From contig NC_135787.1 in assembly GCF_051106095.1 (NCBI RefSeq), positions 171,267,001 through 171,331,000 on the forward strand: DNA of 64,000 bases, in the 5' to 3' direction. This document shows, piece after piece, positions 25,192 to 38,500 of this stretch. The translations under genes and the position numbers were made by a program. Every line of letters begins with the position of its first letter. Within the stretch, counting starts at the first letter, position 1. The notes under the pieces were generated by a model. It was not told where the DNA came from. It worked only from the letters and a program-made list of their open reading frames with translations, and did not search any database. The stretch is from Pogona vitticeps. Its lineage: Eukaryota > Chordata > Lepidosauria > Squamata > Agamidae.

Positions 25192-25924
25192 TGTAGGCAT
25201 CCTTCAGTCTCGAGAGACTATGGTCGCGTGCTCTGAATAGGTCTTGGAACAGCATCTAGTGTGGCTGAGAAGACCAATTCGAGAATGACAATTCCTTCCA
25301 CACTGAAGACAAATACAATCTGTCCCCTGTCCAGCTCCCTGGTTTTGCTTGCTTCGGGACTGCCTCTTTGCCTCGGCCTGCTGGACAAATGTCTCTTCAA
25401 ATTGGGAGAGGCCATGATGCACCGCCTGCCACCAGGCTAAGCGCTCAGATGTCAAGGTTTCCCATCTGTTGAGATCTATTCCTAAGGCCTTCAGATCCTG
25501 CTTGCAGATATCCTTGTATCACAGCTGTGGTCCCCCTCTGGGGTGATTTCCCTGCACTAATACAGGAGATCTTTTGGAATCAAGCCATCAGCCATTCTGA
25601 CAACATGCCTGATCCAACGTAGAATTTGCTGTTTCAGTAATGTATACATGTTAAAAATTCCAGCTCATTCTAGGACTACTCTATATGGAACTTTGTCCTG
25701 CCAGGTGATACCAAAAATGCATAGGAGACAACGCATATGGAACATGTTCAGCTGCTGTGCACAGAGTCCAGGACTCACTGCAGTACAGGAGTGTACTGAG
25801 GACACAAGCTCTATAGACCTGGATCTTGTTATATGCCATCAGCTTCTTGTTAAGCCATACTCTCTTTGTGAGTCTAGAGAACATGGTAGTTGCTTTTCCA
25901 ATGTGTTTATCCAGCTCAACCTCT
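25192..25924 (-). mobile_element. Non-LTR retrotransposon (LINE) C-terminal fragment, clade unassigned
   Basis: The minus strand encodes FSRLTKRVWLNKKLMAYNKI, QVYRACVLSTLLYCSESWTL, then QFEETFVQQAEAKRQSRSK and a terminal zinc-finger-like CLQCGRNCHSRIGLLSHTRC, in more than one frame. It is 5'-truncated. The terminal CxxC-H-H motif is typical of this LINE type, but I cannot name the clade safely. Confidence 0.65.
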
Positions 25925-26225
25925 AATCAAATGCACCCTATTTATAAAGCTTATTAAGTACATTGAAATCCTGGACTTGTTTCCTCCAAAGTAAGCCACC
26001 CTCAGAAAAGCAGCTGTATATAAGAGTGTAAACTTTTAAAATGTTTAACTACATTTTATATACTACATAAAGTGTATACACACATTTCACTTATTTGAAA
26101 TGTAGTGTTGGAAAAGAGTTTTACAGATATCATGACTTATCAGAAAGATAAATAAAGCAAATTAAGTGTGGACTCTCACTAGAAGCTAAAATAACCAAAC
26201 TCAATAAAGAAAGCCACAGTCTTTC

Positions 26226-26300
26226 TTTGGCACATGCCCAAAGAGCCTGAAAAACCCACAACAACCATCAGATCCCGGTTGTGAAAGCCTTCAAGAATAC
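26226..26300 (+). repeat. Fragment of a dispersed retroelement repeat (same family as 50710-50885)
   Basis: CCCAAAGAGCCTGAAAAACC, CACAACAACCATCAGATCCC and GTGAAAGCCTTCAAGAATAC match, on the opposite strand, the repeat at 50710-50885. Confidence 0.5.
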
Positions 26301-26344
26301 ATACCACAGTCTTTTATTTGTAAAAATTTTTGTTTGGTGTTGCA

Positions 26345-26570
26345 GTCAAAGAAAACTTCAGAAGGTTTCTGTTCTCATGGTTTTATGAAAGAGTCTCTCT
26401 CTTACACACACACACGCACACACAAACACAAACTTTGGAAGATTTCTTTTTTCATGGTTTTATAAAAGCATCAGTCTCACTCACTCACACACACACACTT
26501 TGGAAAGTTCCTTTTTTCATGGTTTTATGAAAGTCAGTCTCTTGTGCGCATGCACATACACATACATTCT
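26345..26570 (+). repeat. Minisatellite, about three units of 70-75 bp
   Basis: The unit core CATGGTTTTATGAAAG or its variant CATGGTTTTATAAAAG follows a TTTGGAAGATTTC-type block at about 26377, 26454 and 26518, each followed by a CACACA-rich block. Confidence 0.75.
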
Positions 26571-26811
26571 GCCTTCCTCCCAAAAACTTTCTATAATCAG
26601 TTGCTTCAGCTCACTATGACCGTGTTTCCTCTCATTACATTTAAACAAGCTTGATGAATCTACCTGTCTCCCTCTCTTGTGCATTCCTTCCCACCTTAAT
26701 TGGAGCCTTCGCTCCTGCTTCCAGCGGAAGTAGCAATTCACAAGCTGGATTAACTGCAGCTTTATCTCCGATCTTCCACATTGGTTCTACATCAACCTTG
26801 TAACTTCCTTG

Positions 26812-27247
26812 GTTACAAGGTTGGAGACTTCCAAGGTGATAGGAAATGATGTTTGTATAGGAAAGGTGCTGGAGTTTGATTTGCATAGGATTGTTCATAT
26901 TTGCCTAGGGGAAGAGAGACAAAATTTTGGATTCCTTTGTAACCCCATGCCTTCTGCCAGAAGGAATGGGGTTACAAAGGAACCCAAAACTTTATCTGAG
27001 TGGGAAGCACAGGAAGGATGGAATTTTACAACAGGGTTGGTCAACAGGTGGGTCAACAGACAGCAATTATGGAAATACATGGGTACATTGTTGTAGTCCA
27101 TTGACAGGAAAACAATTTATTATCTTGCAAGTTAGTTACAAGGTTGGAGACTTCCAAGGTGATAGGAAATGATGTTTGTATAGGAAAGGTGCTGGAGTTC
27201 AATTTGCATAGGATTGTTCATATTTGCCTAGGGGAAGAGAGACAAAA
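26812..27247. repeat. Two 113-bp direct repeats around a palindrome, unidentified element
   Basis: 26812-26924 and 27135-27247 match except for two adjacent bases (GAGTTTGAT against GAGTTCAAT). Both begin GTTACAAGGTTGGAGACTTC and end GGAAGAGAGACAAAA. The 210 bp between them start with a near-perfect hairpin at about 26924-26990 built on TTCCTTTGTAACCCCAT and its mirror. No open frame explains it. Confidence 0.85.
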
Positions 27248-27462
27248 ACCCAGGTGGAAGGAATGACCCCTGCTGTGTCTGTTTTGCTCCTCCAATCTAG
27301 ATTGGAAGATGAGATAACCAGCCCTAGTGAAGGAAACTTTATAGAAACTCTTTGAGGAAACAAGAAACATGTACATATATGTATAAATCCGGCTGTGTTT
27401 TATCTTTCCAAACTGTGTTCTGCATGATCTGATTAGAGGTGTGTTCTTGCATGTTTCATGTA

Positions 27463-27896
27463 CAGTGGTGCCTCGCATAACGAGCACACCGTTTAACGAC
27501 GAATCCGCATAGCGATCTATTTTTTGCGATCACTAATGCGATCGCATTGCGATGTTTTGAATGGGAAAAAATTGCATTGTGATGATCGATAAGCTTTTCG
27601 CTTACCGATCTTGGCATTGCGATGTTTTTAAAACAGCTGATTGGCGGTTCCAAAATGGCCGCCCGGTGCCCAAAATGGCTGCCGCAAGCATTTTTGCGCA
27701 GTTGCCTCACTTACCGAGGCGGCAAAAATGGCGGTGCTATGGAGGATCTTTGCTGAACAGTGAGTTTTCGCCCCATAGGAACGCATTAAACGAAGTTGAA
27801 TGCTTTCCTATGGGGTTTTTAGTTCCGTTTAGCGATGTTTCCGGATAGCGACGATTAATTGGGAACGGATTAATGTCGCTATGCGGGGCACCACTG
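27463..27896. mobile_element. Tigger/pogo-like palindromic DNA element, copy 5
   Basis: It begins CAGTGGTGCCTCGCATAACG and ends TATGCGGGGCACCACTG, flanked by TA. The interior carries AAAATGGCCGCCC, AAAATGGCTGCCG and AAAAATGGCGGTGC. It is one of the best-kept copies in the window. Confidence 0.82.
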
Positions 27897-27904
27897 TAGT
27901 GCCA

Positions 27905-28510
27905 TGGTCCCTTCATTGGCTTATATAATTAAAAAGACAATATTTAAAAGCTAAAAAGAGTAAGCATACAAATATGAAAGAATTAAACAAGTATTATATT
28001 TGAAATGGTAAATAAAATCAATACTAAAAACACATTTTAAAACAACAGAATACAACAATCTTCCCAGAGCTCCACTTCTTAAGAAAAAGCCTGCCGGAAG
28101 AAAATGGTGTCTGTATGTGGAAGGACAGCAAAGATGGGGCCAGCCTAGCTTCCCATGGGAAGGAGCTCCAAAGTCTTGGAGCAGAGACGGAGAAGACCCT
28201 CTCCCATGTTCCACCAAACACACCTGTGAGGGTGGTGGGACTGAGAGAAGATCTCACTTGGTGGTCTTTATGCCCAGGCAGGCTCATAGAGGGAGAAATG
28301 GTCTTTTAGATAGCTTGAACCCAAGCTGTTTAGGGCTTCATAGGTGAAAACCAGCACTTTGAATTGTACCTGGAAACAGATAGGTAGCCAGTGGAGCTGC
28401 TGAAACAGGGGAGTTATATATGTTCCCTGTAACCAGCTTTATTTAGCAAGTTAGCTGCAGCATTTTAGACCCACTGAAGTTTCTGAATACTTTCCAAAGG
28501 CAAATCTACA
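27905..28510 (-). mobile_element. LINE reverse-transcriptase C-terminus (CR1/L2 group), broken
   Basis: The minus strand encodes FSVSAPRLWSSFPWEARLAP and SLLSFHIQTPFSSGRLFLKK, the same protein region as at 19810. The plus strand shows the widespread antisense words TTTAGGGCTTCATAGGTG and GTAGCCAGTGGAGCTGC. Confidence 0.65.
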
Positions 28511-29204
28511 ATAAATGAAATTACTCCCCATTTGCTGTCCTTTCATTATCTCTCCTCCTCCCCACACTCGTGCTTCTGTAACCCAGACAGAACCTTTTCT
28601 GTTCATAACCAGGAAACCAGCACAGAAGAAGGGACTTTATTTTATTTTATTTAGGAGGTTGAGATTATCGATGGTAATCTTACAGTGCCATCTTGCGGGC
28701 AAAGCAGAATCATCAGCAGGATATTGTAACAACACCATTGTAGAATATGTTAGCAAAGGGAATCCGAAGTAAGAAGCCGAAGGGGTTGCAATGTCCCACA
28801 TCCTATGTGCACAGGTAGCACCACCTTCCAGCCTTCAATTATAGAGCCAAAGGTTTGCAAATGTCTACCTCTTGAGCAAGAACTGTACTGTCCTTGGGAC
28901 TAAGTGAAATCAGAAAATGCAACTGAAATGAATTTGTTAAAGTCATTTATACATGGAGCCTCTCCGAAAATCTTTGACCCTAGTTGCTAAATACCAAGAA
29001 AAGAAACCGATGTTATATAACCAAACTAGGTGCATTTAGGGAAACGTGACTTAGTATGCAGTGTGCTTCTCATCTTGCTATTCTAATGGTGGAGTCAGAA
29101 CTAGATGTGTGTATCATCCTTCTCCCATTAAATGAATGGGGTGGAACAGCATAAATAATCACATAAATGATGTGATTTGTCAACCAGACCAGATGGGCGG
29201 GATA

Positions 29205-29205
<1 letters not shown>

Positions 29206-29271
<66 letters not shown>

Positions 29272-29272
29272 A
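29206..29272 (+). repeat. Microsatellite (AAAT)n at a LINE tail
   Basis: About 17 AAAT units follow AGATGGGCGGGATATAAAT, the tail end of a LINE. Confidence 0.95.
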
Positions 29273-29324
29273 TCCTCAGAGGGCCCATGACAAATGTGCG
29301 TAAAAAACTATGTGGTTTTTTAAA

Positions 29325-29525
29325 AATTTAAAATATTTTTACCCTGACTTTCTTCTTAAAAAGGACCCAAGGCAGCTTACAACATTAAAAACACAATTTT
29401 AAAAGCAAAAAGCAATGGAATATTCAAATATAAAGAAGAATTAAAACATTACATTTAAAATGTTAGGCAAAACCATGACTAAAAACAGATTTAGAAGCAA
29501 CAAAACGTAAACCATCTTGTTTATT
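29325..29525 (-). mobile_element. LINE 3' UTR remnant (CR1/L2 group)
   Basis: ACCCTGACTTTCTTCTTAAA, AAGGACCCAAGGCAGCTTAC and AACATTAAAAACACAATTTT are the antisense of a common LINE 3' end. Confidence 0.45.
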
Positions 29526-29540
29526 TTCTATTGTCTCCTA

Positions 29541-29673
29541 CCACTGGTTCCCAAGCTTGGATCCCCAGATGTTCTTGGACTATAACTCCCAGAAACCTTC
29601 ACCACAAGTTGCGCTGGCCAGGATTTCCAGGAGCGGTAGTCCAAGAACAGGGTTACCCGAAGTTGGGAACCAC
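29541..29673. mobile_element. hAT MITE, diverged copy
   Basis: CACTGGTTCCCAAGCTTGG and AAGTTGGGAACCACT ends with the internal word CAGATGTTCTTGGACTATAA show the same family as 15132 and 54994. The target duplication is not clear. Confidence 0.6.
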
Positions 29674-30009
29674 TATCCTAGATAATCCGCCACTAAGGAA
29701 AGCCTGCCTGAAGAGAAAGGTCTTTGCCTACTTGTGGAATTGTGTGGAATACAAGGGAAAGCACTATTAACTGCATGTACATATAATGTATAATGTGTGA
29801 AGGAGGGGTCCAATGTGATCATGTATTACTGTGGATGTTCGTCTGGCTCCACATAAAGTGTGGATGTCTACAGAGGAAAGGCTACATGTATATATACTGT
29901 GTGCCTTGAAATAAGTCCAGAGGTCAGTGTCCTTAAGAGTATGCCCCCTAATATTGTAGCTCTTTAAGAGACAATCAGTTTTTCCCCCTGTGAGTTTTTA
30001 TGGATCAAA

Positions 30010-30175
30010 GTTCACTTTCCGTTCACGGTCTGAGAAAGTGGCCTTTGGTCCACAAAAGGTCACGCTGAAATGCAACTGTTGGTATTTAAAGCACTACAAT
30101 ATTTGGGGGCTTATTTCTCCCTATTGCATTTGTTTTGTCAACATGCTAAGACAGATGAATACAGCTACTTCTTTG
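30010..30175 (+). repeat. Dispersed repeat family, copy 2
   Basis: GTCCACAAAAGGTCACGCTG, AAATGCAACTGTTGGTATTT and AAAGCACTACAATATTTG follow the same order as 2570-2690. Confidence 0.4.
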
Positions 30176-30421
30176 GAAGATGACGTAATGTGTCTAGGAG
30201 TGAGGCAATCCTTGTGTGAAAACAAATGGGCACACTCTCTTGCTAAGAAAGGTGTCAGTCTCTATATTCTGGGGAGTTTCTCACCTCTCAGAATCTGGAA
30301 AGTCACATTTCAGAAAAATAAATATAATTGCGCACACCCACACAGTATATATACATGCTAGATCTATTGCTTGTTTTTAACAAGATAATGTATTTGTCTT
30401 TCTACATTATAAACTTGTATT

Positions 30422-30427
30422 TTTAAT
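30422..30427 (-). terminator. Possible TH2 polyadenylation signal ATTAAA
   Basis: ATTAAA reads on the minus strand about 180 nt beyond the TH2 stop, in AT-rich DNA. No AATAAA was seen closer. The assignment rests on motif and position only. Confidence 0.3.
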
Positions 30428-30603
30428 CATAAATGTTATTAATTCATGTTTTGATCTGCTTTGCCTCTTGCATCAGGAGAGAAACAGAATATAAATGAAA
30501 TCAACAAACAAGGAATACAAACACCTGTGCATGCAAGCTTCAACACCCTAAATAACATTTATCTAATTATCACCTTGTATCTGTGAAAGATCACATCAAA
30601 CTC

Positions 30604-30751
30604 TTAAGAAAGCTTCTCAAAGCTTTTCAGTTCCTCTTTCACATGGCTGGTGATTTCCTTGATTTTCTGTGGTGAATCAAGGACCTCAACAGTGCAGGTA
30701 AAGGGATCATAATGGAGAGGAAAAGGTTTCTTGATCTTCATGGCATATTTC
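30604..30751 (-). CDS. TH2: TH2 coding exon 12, last exon with stop (residues 373-421)
   Basis: The acceptor CTCCTCCACAG is followed by G completing Gln373, then [17 protein letters not shown] and [20 protein letters not shown], ending FEKLS and TAA at 30604-30606. VLDSPQ is a TH hallmark. The final helix is lysine- and glutamate-rich and diverges from the QDELDTLAHALSAIG end of TH1. Confidence 0.94.
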
Positions 30752-32478
30752 CTGTGGAGGAGAATAATAACTTTATTATGAAAGACAGGTTCCCATTTTT
30801 TTTCCAAAGTGTAGACAGTGGCATTTAGAGGACATTTCCCAATTTTATGACAACTTAATAGAAAAAGTGAACTCTGTGACCTTTGAGAAATAGCTTCATA
30901 GCTTAGGAAGTTTGGCAATAGTAGGGTGACCCTTTACACATCTGCGCAGATGAGGACAAAGCAGGCTACTACATTGTCCCAAATCTGCATATGCTAATTT
31001 TTAAATAAAGACAGCCATGATCTGGAGTTTGCAAGAGCTTGACAGGGATGCTAAAGATACAACATTTTGGAGGTCACTCATTCAGAGTCACCGTGGGTTG
31101 GAGGTGACTTGTTGGTACACAATAGCAACAAAGCTGTGTTTATACACAAACCGAGAAATGACGTAAGCTAAATATCAAGGAATACAATACATAATCTCAT
31201 CATGGTGAGGAAGAGTATGTCCAGTGGACTTCTCTAACCTGCTCAATATGCTCTTTTTCAGGTACTGCTAACTGTGGTTGGATAACTTCAAAGTTCCTGT
31301 CCTTCCTTTACCTTTACACTGGATTTGGACTGGAGGCTTTGCAGGCAGAAAATGCTAAAAATTATCCTATCTATAAAACAGGCACGAGGCGACCTTATTA
31401 ACAACTAAATGCTTCCTGAGGGAATAAATGACCCAATATTGTGTTCCTGTCCATTGTGCTAATACAATCAAATATTCTTACAATGCTGTTGAACAACTTG
31501 CTTGCCTACTTGTTTCAGCGCTTCAGTGGATTGGGCCCACCGGTGTTGCACAGGGACCCTAGATTCCTCACCTTGCCTCTTTCTGTGGGTGCCCAGTCAG
31601 AAGAGGAGGCAGGGAAAGGGAAACTGAGGTAATGTCTCTGAGTGTGTGTCTGTGGGAGGAGGCAGGTCAGGGAATCCGGGATGCCTACACAACACCTGTG
31701 GGCCAGATCCGCCAAACTGCACTGAAGCACCATCTCTATTCAGAAATGTAACCAACAGAAATCTGCCATTTTGCCATGTGTCAAATTCAGACACTATTGT
31801 ACAGTCAGGTAGGCCGGCACTCAACTTTGGTCTTCTCCCATCCCAACCTACTTGAAATCCACCTGCATGGACCCTAGTCAACACCACAGGTCCATGCCAC
31901 TCACAGTCCACAGCTGGGGCTGAATTTTTATCACTTGCTGCACTGAATGGGCTTCTCTCAGTGAATATCAATATGCTCATATGGCAGCCAGTTCCCCTGC
32001 TCCTAATGCTCACTGGCCAGCTTCAATACTCTCTCATGCTGGTGCTCCCACCTCTAGCGCTGCTTCTGTGTTGGGGCTGAGCATCCCACCAGAGGATGTT
32101 GTAGTGTGTACTCTCTATTGTCCAGCTAGACTGTACTTCCTATTAGTAATGTTAAAAAATGAAAGCTGCCATGCTTTCTCTGCATTGCAGTTTTTCAGGA
32201 AGCACCCTCTCTGGAGCCTAAAGGACAGCAAGACTACAACATCCAGAAACAACTGCAGCATCTTCCATTTTTGTACCTCAGGTTCCCCTATCTGGATTTG
32301 GGTATTTTTTTGAATTGAAAATCCCAGTAGCCATAGCCAACATAGGCAATGGTCAGGTTGTCACAGAAACTTTAATTCATAAATATCTAAGACTGCCAGA
32401 TCAGGAACCACAGCTACATGCAAATGCAATTATTTTCACCATACTGTATTTGTATATACTTCTTTATTCCAATATCTA

Positions 32479-32562
<84 letters not shown>

Positions 32563-35500
32563 ACTGGAAGTCTGGACTGAGTGATAACGGAGAAATTTTG
32601 AAAATAGGCTGAGGGCCACAAGGGATTGGATTGAGGGCTGCATCCATTGCCCATGGACATCTTAAAATAACAAAGTAGGGTTGATGTGCCTCCTGCAATT
32701 CTCTTACATTCCATGCCTGAGATTATCCTTTCTACTGTGGGTACAGTAGCTGCAAATAAAGGAATTCCTAATAAACTCATCATAATTCTATTTCTTCCCT
32801 CTGCCTCTACTCTTGGTTCACAAACAAAGGTGAGAATCGAGTTGGTACACAGGGGTAACACTATACCTCTTAGAATCTCTCTGAGTCCCACATCCAGCAT
32901 AGGCATTTCAGGTCAAAAGTAGAATATTTCCAAGTTCTGTAGCAGATATGATGAGGAATGGCAGTTTCGTGCAGTTTCCCATCCAGCTATAGTCAATATA
33001 TTTCACTGAAGACATTCCAAAGACTAAATCCTCTGGGTTTAACCATGGGTTCAATCTGCTAAAATATGGACCATTTTAATTGCACTTACTGAAACTCAGA
33101 CTTTGCTTCTTCAAAATCTTCTGCTACAAAGTAGATCTGCTGAAAGTTCTGGTCTTGGTATGGCTGGATCACCATCACATCTGGGTCAAAGGGTTTGTAT
33201 TCTGGTTTGTTTGATAATGCATACTTTTAGAAAGAAAACATCAAGAGTGTTAAGAATATATTGACATGCCAGTCAAAGATGTCTCCTTGTCTGCACTGGT
33301 TCCAACACCACCAAATTTTTATTATTATCACAAAAAGTTGAGGATAGCTAATTTTTGAACTACAAATCCACAAATCCCCTAGCCTGCATAGCATGGGATT
33401 GGGAATGAGAAGCAATCTTGCCACTGCCAAGATTTTTGTCAAGACTATAAATCCTGGCATGACAAGAGAGCACTTCAAGAACTGCCCAGCCTACTCAAGA
33501 AATCTTGGAAGCATGCAAGACTGAGATGCCAAGTGGCTGGCTTCCCCTCTCCTGTCATGATTTCTTCAATTCTGCAAAATATATGTGGCTTAAAATTCCT
33601 GTAAACATGAAAATTTGGTGCTTTATTCTTTGTGAAGCTAAGCACACAAACACAGCAAGCACAACAGGATAGGCTGACTGATTACAAAGACTCAAAACAC
33701 CAATTCAGTGTTAAGAAGATTTTTAGAACAAAACAAAAGTTATATATATATATATATTTTCCTAGAGATGGGAAATGTTTCCTTTTTTAAAAAATTCTCA
33801 GAATTACACAGCCAGAATATGAGTGGCAGCATGACAGCTATAGACCAGTCATTCCCAACCTTGAGTCCCCCCAAGAATTGATGCTTTTGAATTGTGGTGC
33901 TGGAGGAGACTCTTGAGAGTCCCCTGGACTGCAAGGAGAACAAACCTATCCATTCTGAAGGCAATCAACCATGAGTGCTCCCTGGAAGGACAGATCCTGA
34001 AGCTGAGGCTCCAGTACTTTGGCCATCTCATGAGAAGAGAAGACTCCCTGGAAAAGACCCTGATGTTGGGAAAGTGTGAAGGCAAGAGGAGAAGGGGACG
34101 ACAGAGGATGAGATGGTTGTACAGTGTCATCGAAGCAACCAACATGAATTTGACCCAACTCTGGGAGGCAGTGGAAGACAGGAGGGCCTGGCATGCTCTG
34201 GTCCATGGTGTCATGAAGAGTTGGACATGACTAAACAAACAAACAAACTGGGCAATGTCTGCCTGTACCATGATGCCTGTACCATGTTGGTCCATGTAGT
34301 GTCCTTGAATCTCTTCCAAGTGTAGTGAGTTCAGTCTGCATTTAGTTAGCAGATGTTTCAGCTCATGTGTGCTAATAAGGGACAAATATGGGGGCAGCTT
34401 TCCAAAGGGCCCCAAGAAAGCCTTTGTATATCCTATTGGAACCGCAGCTAGCTACAGATGCTATGGTAGTCTGGACATCAATATCATATAATCATTTAAT
34501 GATATCTTCTTGGCCTGCCTCATACTCCGTCCTGTGGAGGTAGGTTGGGGAGTAACCCAGCTTTGATATAGTTGTGGGTGGACATCTTTCCAGTGAGACC
34601 AGCGGTGAGGCCATATGGAACACTGCCTTAAGCCAGTACCCGCAGAGTAGCATGACATCTCAGAGTGGAAGTAGATCTTGGTACCCATAGTGCTCTGGTT
34701 AAAAATTTATGTTGAACAGATTCCAATTTTGTAACATTTTAAAAAGCCCAAACTGGGCCTCCAAAAAGCACCTGGGCGAGCAGTTTATACATTTGCATTA
34801 GTGGTGCCCCCATTTTTCTGCCTGGTCCAGAAGAGAAAAATACTTGCAAAATGGAGAAAATGCACAAAAACAATTGTAATTTTGCCTAGTAGAAAGAGAA
34901 AAAAACCCTTTTGTTCCCACACCTAAGGAAGAAATAAGTAAAGATTTATATTCCTCAACTTGACTCTGTCTATCCAAAGCTGATATGAAAAGCCATATTT
35001 TATGTAGACTGAATACTGACTCCTTAGTGAGCTGTGTGTAGTACACAGACTTTACCCCTGAGAATGCTCTAAATCTAAACCAGATGCATTAGTCATAATA
35101 AGCAGCAATATTGTATTTCAGGCCTTGTGAACACTCGTTGAAAGATTTTAGAATCTCAAGCACATATTGTACCAGCAGAATCTTTAATTCTTTGCTCTGG
35201 GAATTTATGCTTTAAAATGTTCAGATGACCTGATATAACCCCGTAGGAGCCAAGAAGCCTTGTTTTTCTACAAGTGAAGCATGCAAAGGTTGAGGTCTGC
35301 CAATCACAAAGTATGGGCCATTTCATTTTACTGTACATATAGGCTAGACTCCAGGGTGGGTGTTAACATAAAATTCATTTCACATAATGCAGAACAGCTG
35401 ACAGTACAGTAAAATTACAGTGCCAAACTGAGCATCTCAGCTGCATTCCTGCACAAGGTTGGCCAACAGGCAAAAACTGATGTGTTAGCTGTGGACTCAG

Positions 35501-38500
35501 ACCCTGTTGTACAGATCCCATCTCCCATTTTGAAGACCAACGTGACCTTTCTGACCCACATATGCTAAGAAATAGGACTGATTCTTACTTGTTCCTTAAA
35601 GTGAATACAGTCGTGCCTCGCTTTATGATTGCCCTGCATTATGATGAAACTGCATTGCGACGAAGGGGTTTCAATGGGTTTCAATGGGTTTTTTTCGCTT
35701 TACGATATTTTTGCTTAACGGTGATTTTCCTGGAACGGATTATCGCCGTTAAGCGAGGCACCACTGTATTTAATGGCTAGAATCCAACAGAGGTACAATG
35801 ACATAAATGGCAACAAGGAAGAGCTGCTAGTTAACAAGTTTCCACAGGTTTCCTTTTTGTTTGCAGTGTCTCACATGACTTACACACAATGAAGAACACC
35901 ACAGAAACTTTCAGGTTACATCATTGTAATGTCCCCCTGCATTGTATTTACACAACAATGACCTGCAGTGTGTGCACAATAAATCTTGGGCATTCATTAC
36001 AAGGATTTTCCTTCTGTGTGAAAACATACTGACTCAGATCCAGACTCAGTTACTGAATGGAACTGGGAAAATTTTGACTCTACAGATGTCAATTAATTTC
36101 ATTTTCTTAATCATCCTTCACTGTCATCTATGTTGGCTGAGGCTGATGAAATCTGTAGTCTAACAACATCCAGAGGGTTATAGGTTAGCCATCCTTGCCT
36201 CAGAGTAAGACTGATTAAAGCAGATCTACTAAGTAAACATAAGACCTGTTAGAATCAACCCACTGAATCAGTGCAACATAAGCACTGGTGTAATGGAGCC
36301 AGTACTCACAGGGTCAAAGCCCCAACACTTTCTGGCTGGCAGGGACCATAACATCATCTGCCACCCTTCTAAGGCATCCCTGTTCCCTCCGAACTTAGCT
36401 GCAATCCTCTCAGTAGTTAGAAGATACATAGATTTTCCTGCAACAGCACATTGTTGCAAGCTATCACTGTTGTAATGCAAAGTATTAGAGAATAGCTTGG
36501 TCTTGAATTGATAATTTGGAGGCTGAAATCCTGTTGCACATTCCAGTAAGTTAAGAAATCTCTGTAGGCATTATCTGTTCCACAATGAGTTGTGGAGCTC
36601 AATATACAATAGGTAATATCTACAGAAAGTTGCACCATTTGAGTAACAGTACAACAGGATTTCAGCCAATGTCATTAATTGTACAAAAGATTTGCTCTTC
36701 AATTGCTTATATGCACTGATCCAACTACCTGCATATATGGACCCTCCTTGTGGGGATGTTGGCCATGAGGAGCATTATGAACACCTGCAATTCCAGAGTT
36801 ACCTGCTCACTACTGAACTAATGAGTAATTCAAGTCTTAGTGCTTTAACTAGATGTGTCTTATGTCTGGATCCAACACATTCATTTGCATAGCATCTTGA
36901 TATAAATAATTAGAGATATACTATCAATGCAAAGAACTGTCTGAACACTGGAGATCAGACCAGACAATGGCCGAAAACTTCTTCTTTAGCATGGTAGATT
37001 GCAGCCGGATTGGGCCCATTGAATCAGTGAAGATTTTGTGACTTAGTTCCTCCATACATTCCATTGCTTCAAAGGGTCAGCTCTACCTGACACGTGATTT
37101 CTCCTGTCTTTGTATCTTGAATTTAACATACTTTGTTGTGTTTTTGGTCACTGGAGGGTAAACATGGAATTAATTTGCAAATCTAATTACTTGGCTACAT
37201 TTCTATCAGGAGATCTGGCTGTGAGATAAAATATAGGTTAATGGAAGGAATATAAAGACCCATAACTGGAGACATGTGGAGGTTTTTTGTGGAGGGGGGG
37301 ATACTATGACACATTCTCTAGGCATCAGTAACAATTTTGGCACACTGGGCAAGTGGCAGCATCTTCTACCCCCCCCCTACCACCACTCTGAGGCATGGGC
37401 ATAATCCACACCAAAGAAAAAGGAGAAGGATGATGTGGTTTCTCCTTAAAATAAAGTATATGATTTCAAAGACAGGAGAGTGACTAGAACCAGGAGGTGT
37501 TGCCATTTATTTTCCAGATATTCACTGGTAAATTCATCACCACATTTTGGTACCATCTAAATTTTGTTACCCTGGGATAAAGACTCTGTTGACCTACAGT
37601 TTTTAGGACCCTGACAGCTGGCCTAGTCACTGGCCGTACTGCCTTAGGAATTCTGGGAACTGTAGTCCAGAAACACATCTATGAACATTTCTACCCTTAA
37701 CATCTAGTTTGACTGCAACTTGGACTAAATTTATAAGAATCAGGATGAAAAACACCCAGTAAAGATTTCAATAGCCTGAGATCCCATCATCATCATCATG
37801 CTTGGTCCTTAAGGAAGTGTCTTTCTCAGTTTTAGTTAGAAACATCACACATGGTGTGATCTATCTATTATTTATGATTTATGTTATGTTTTGTTAATTG
37901 ATATTTTCGATTTATGTTATTATAATTGTATATATGTTGTTGTTGTTAGCCGCTCAGAGTGATATAGACTTATCAGATGGGCGGGATATAAGTCAAATAA
38001 ATAAATAAATAATAAATGGTGTTATTTCAAAATGAACCATATGGATGTCAGGCTTACTGCTGTCCTGCAGTGTTTGCAGCTTGTAAGTTAATATAATGCT
38101 GGTGATATAAACATCTTCAAAAGATCGAACCCCTTGAAAATTCCACGCATCATAAAAACATCAGTACTATTACAACTTACCATCAGCTCTCCATAGGAAG
38201 AAAGAAGACCTGCTCCATAGGCTTTGATAGCTCCATTTTGTTTGCAGAGGCCAAACTCAACAGTAAACCAGTAGAGCTGAGAGAACCATAAAACACAAAA
38301 TGAAATTGAATAGATTTGGAAAGCTCCATGGGAGAAACGGTGTCCTCCACCATGTACCTGCACCCTGATTGTCTATCATTCATTCGTTCGTTCGTTCGTT
38401 CGTTCGTTTGTTCAGCTTTTACCCCACCCAACTAGATTCTAAATGAATCTACTCTGGGCAGCTTACAGTCTGAGCAATATAAAACCAAGAATTAAAACAG

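Noticed and set aside
26812-27247. Reading the 113-bp direct repeats as terminal repeats of a small LTR-type element
   Set aside because: The repeats do not start TG and end CA, no primer-binding or polypurine site is visible, and there is no target duplication that I can see.
32414-32906. Long frames rich in Asp-Arg-Gln-Thr and Cys-Leu-Ser-Val
   Set aside because: They are translations of the TGTC microsatellite and its flanks.
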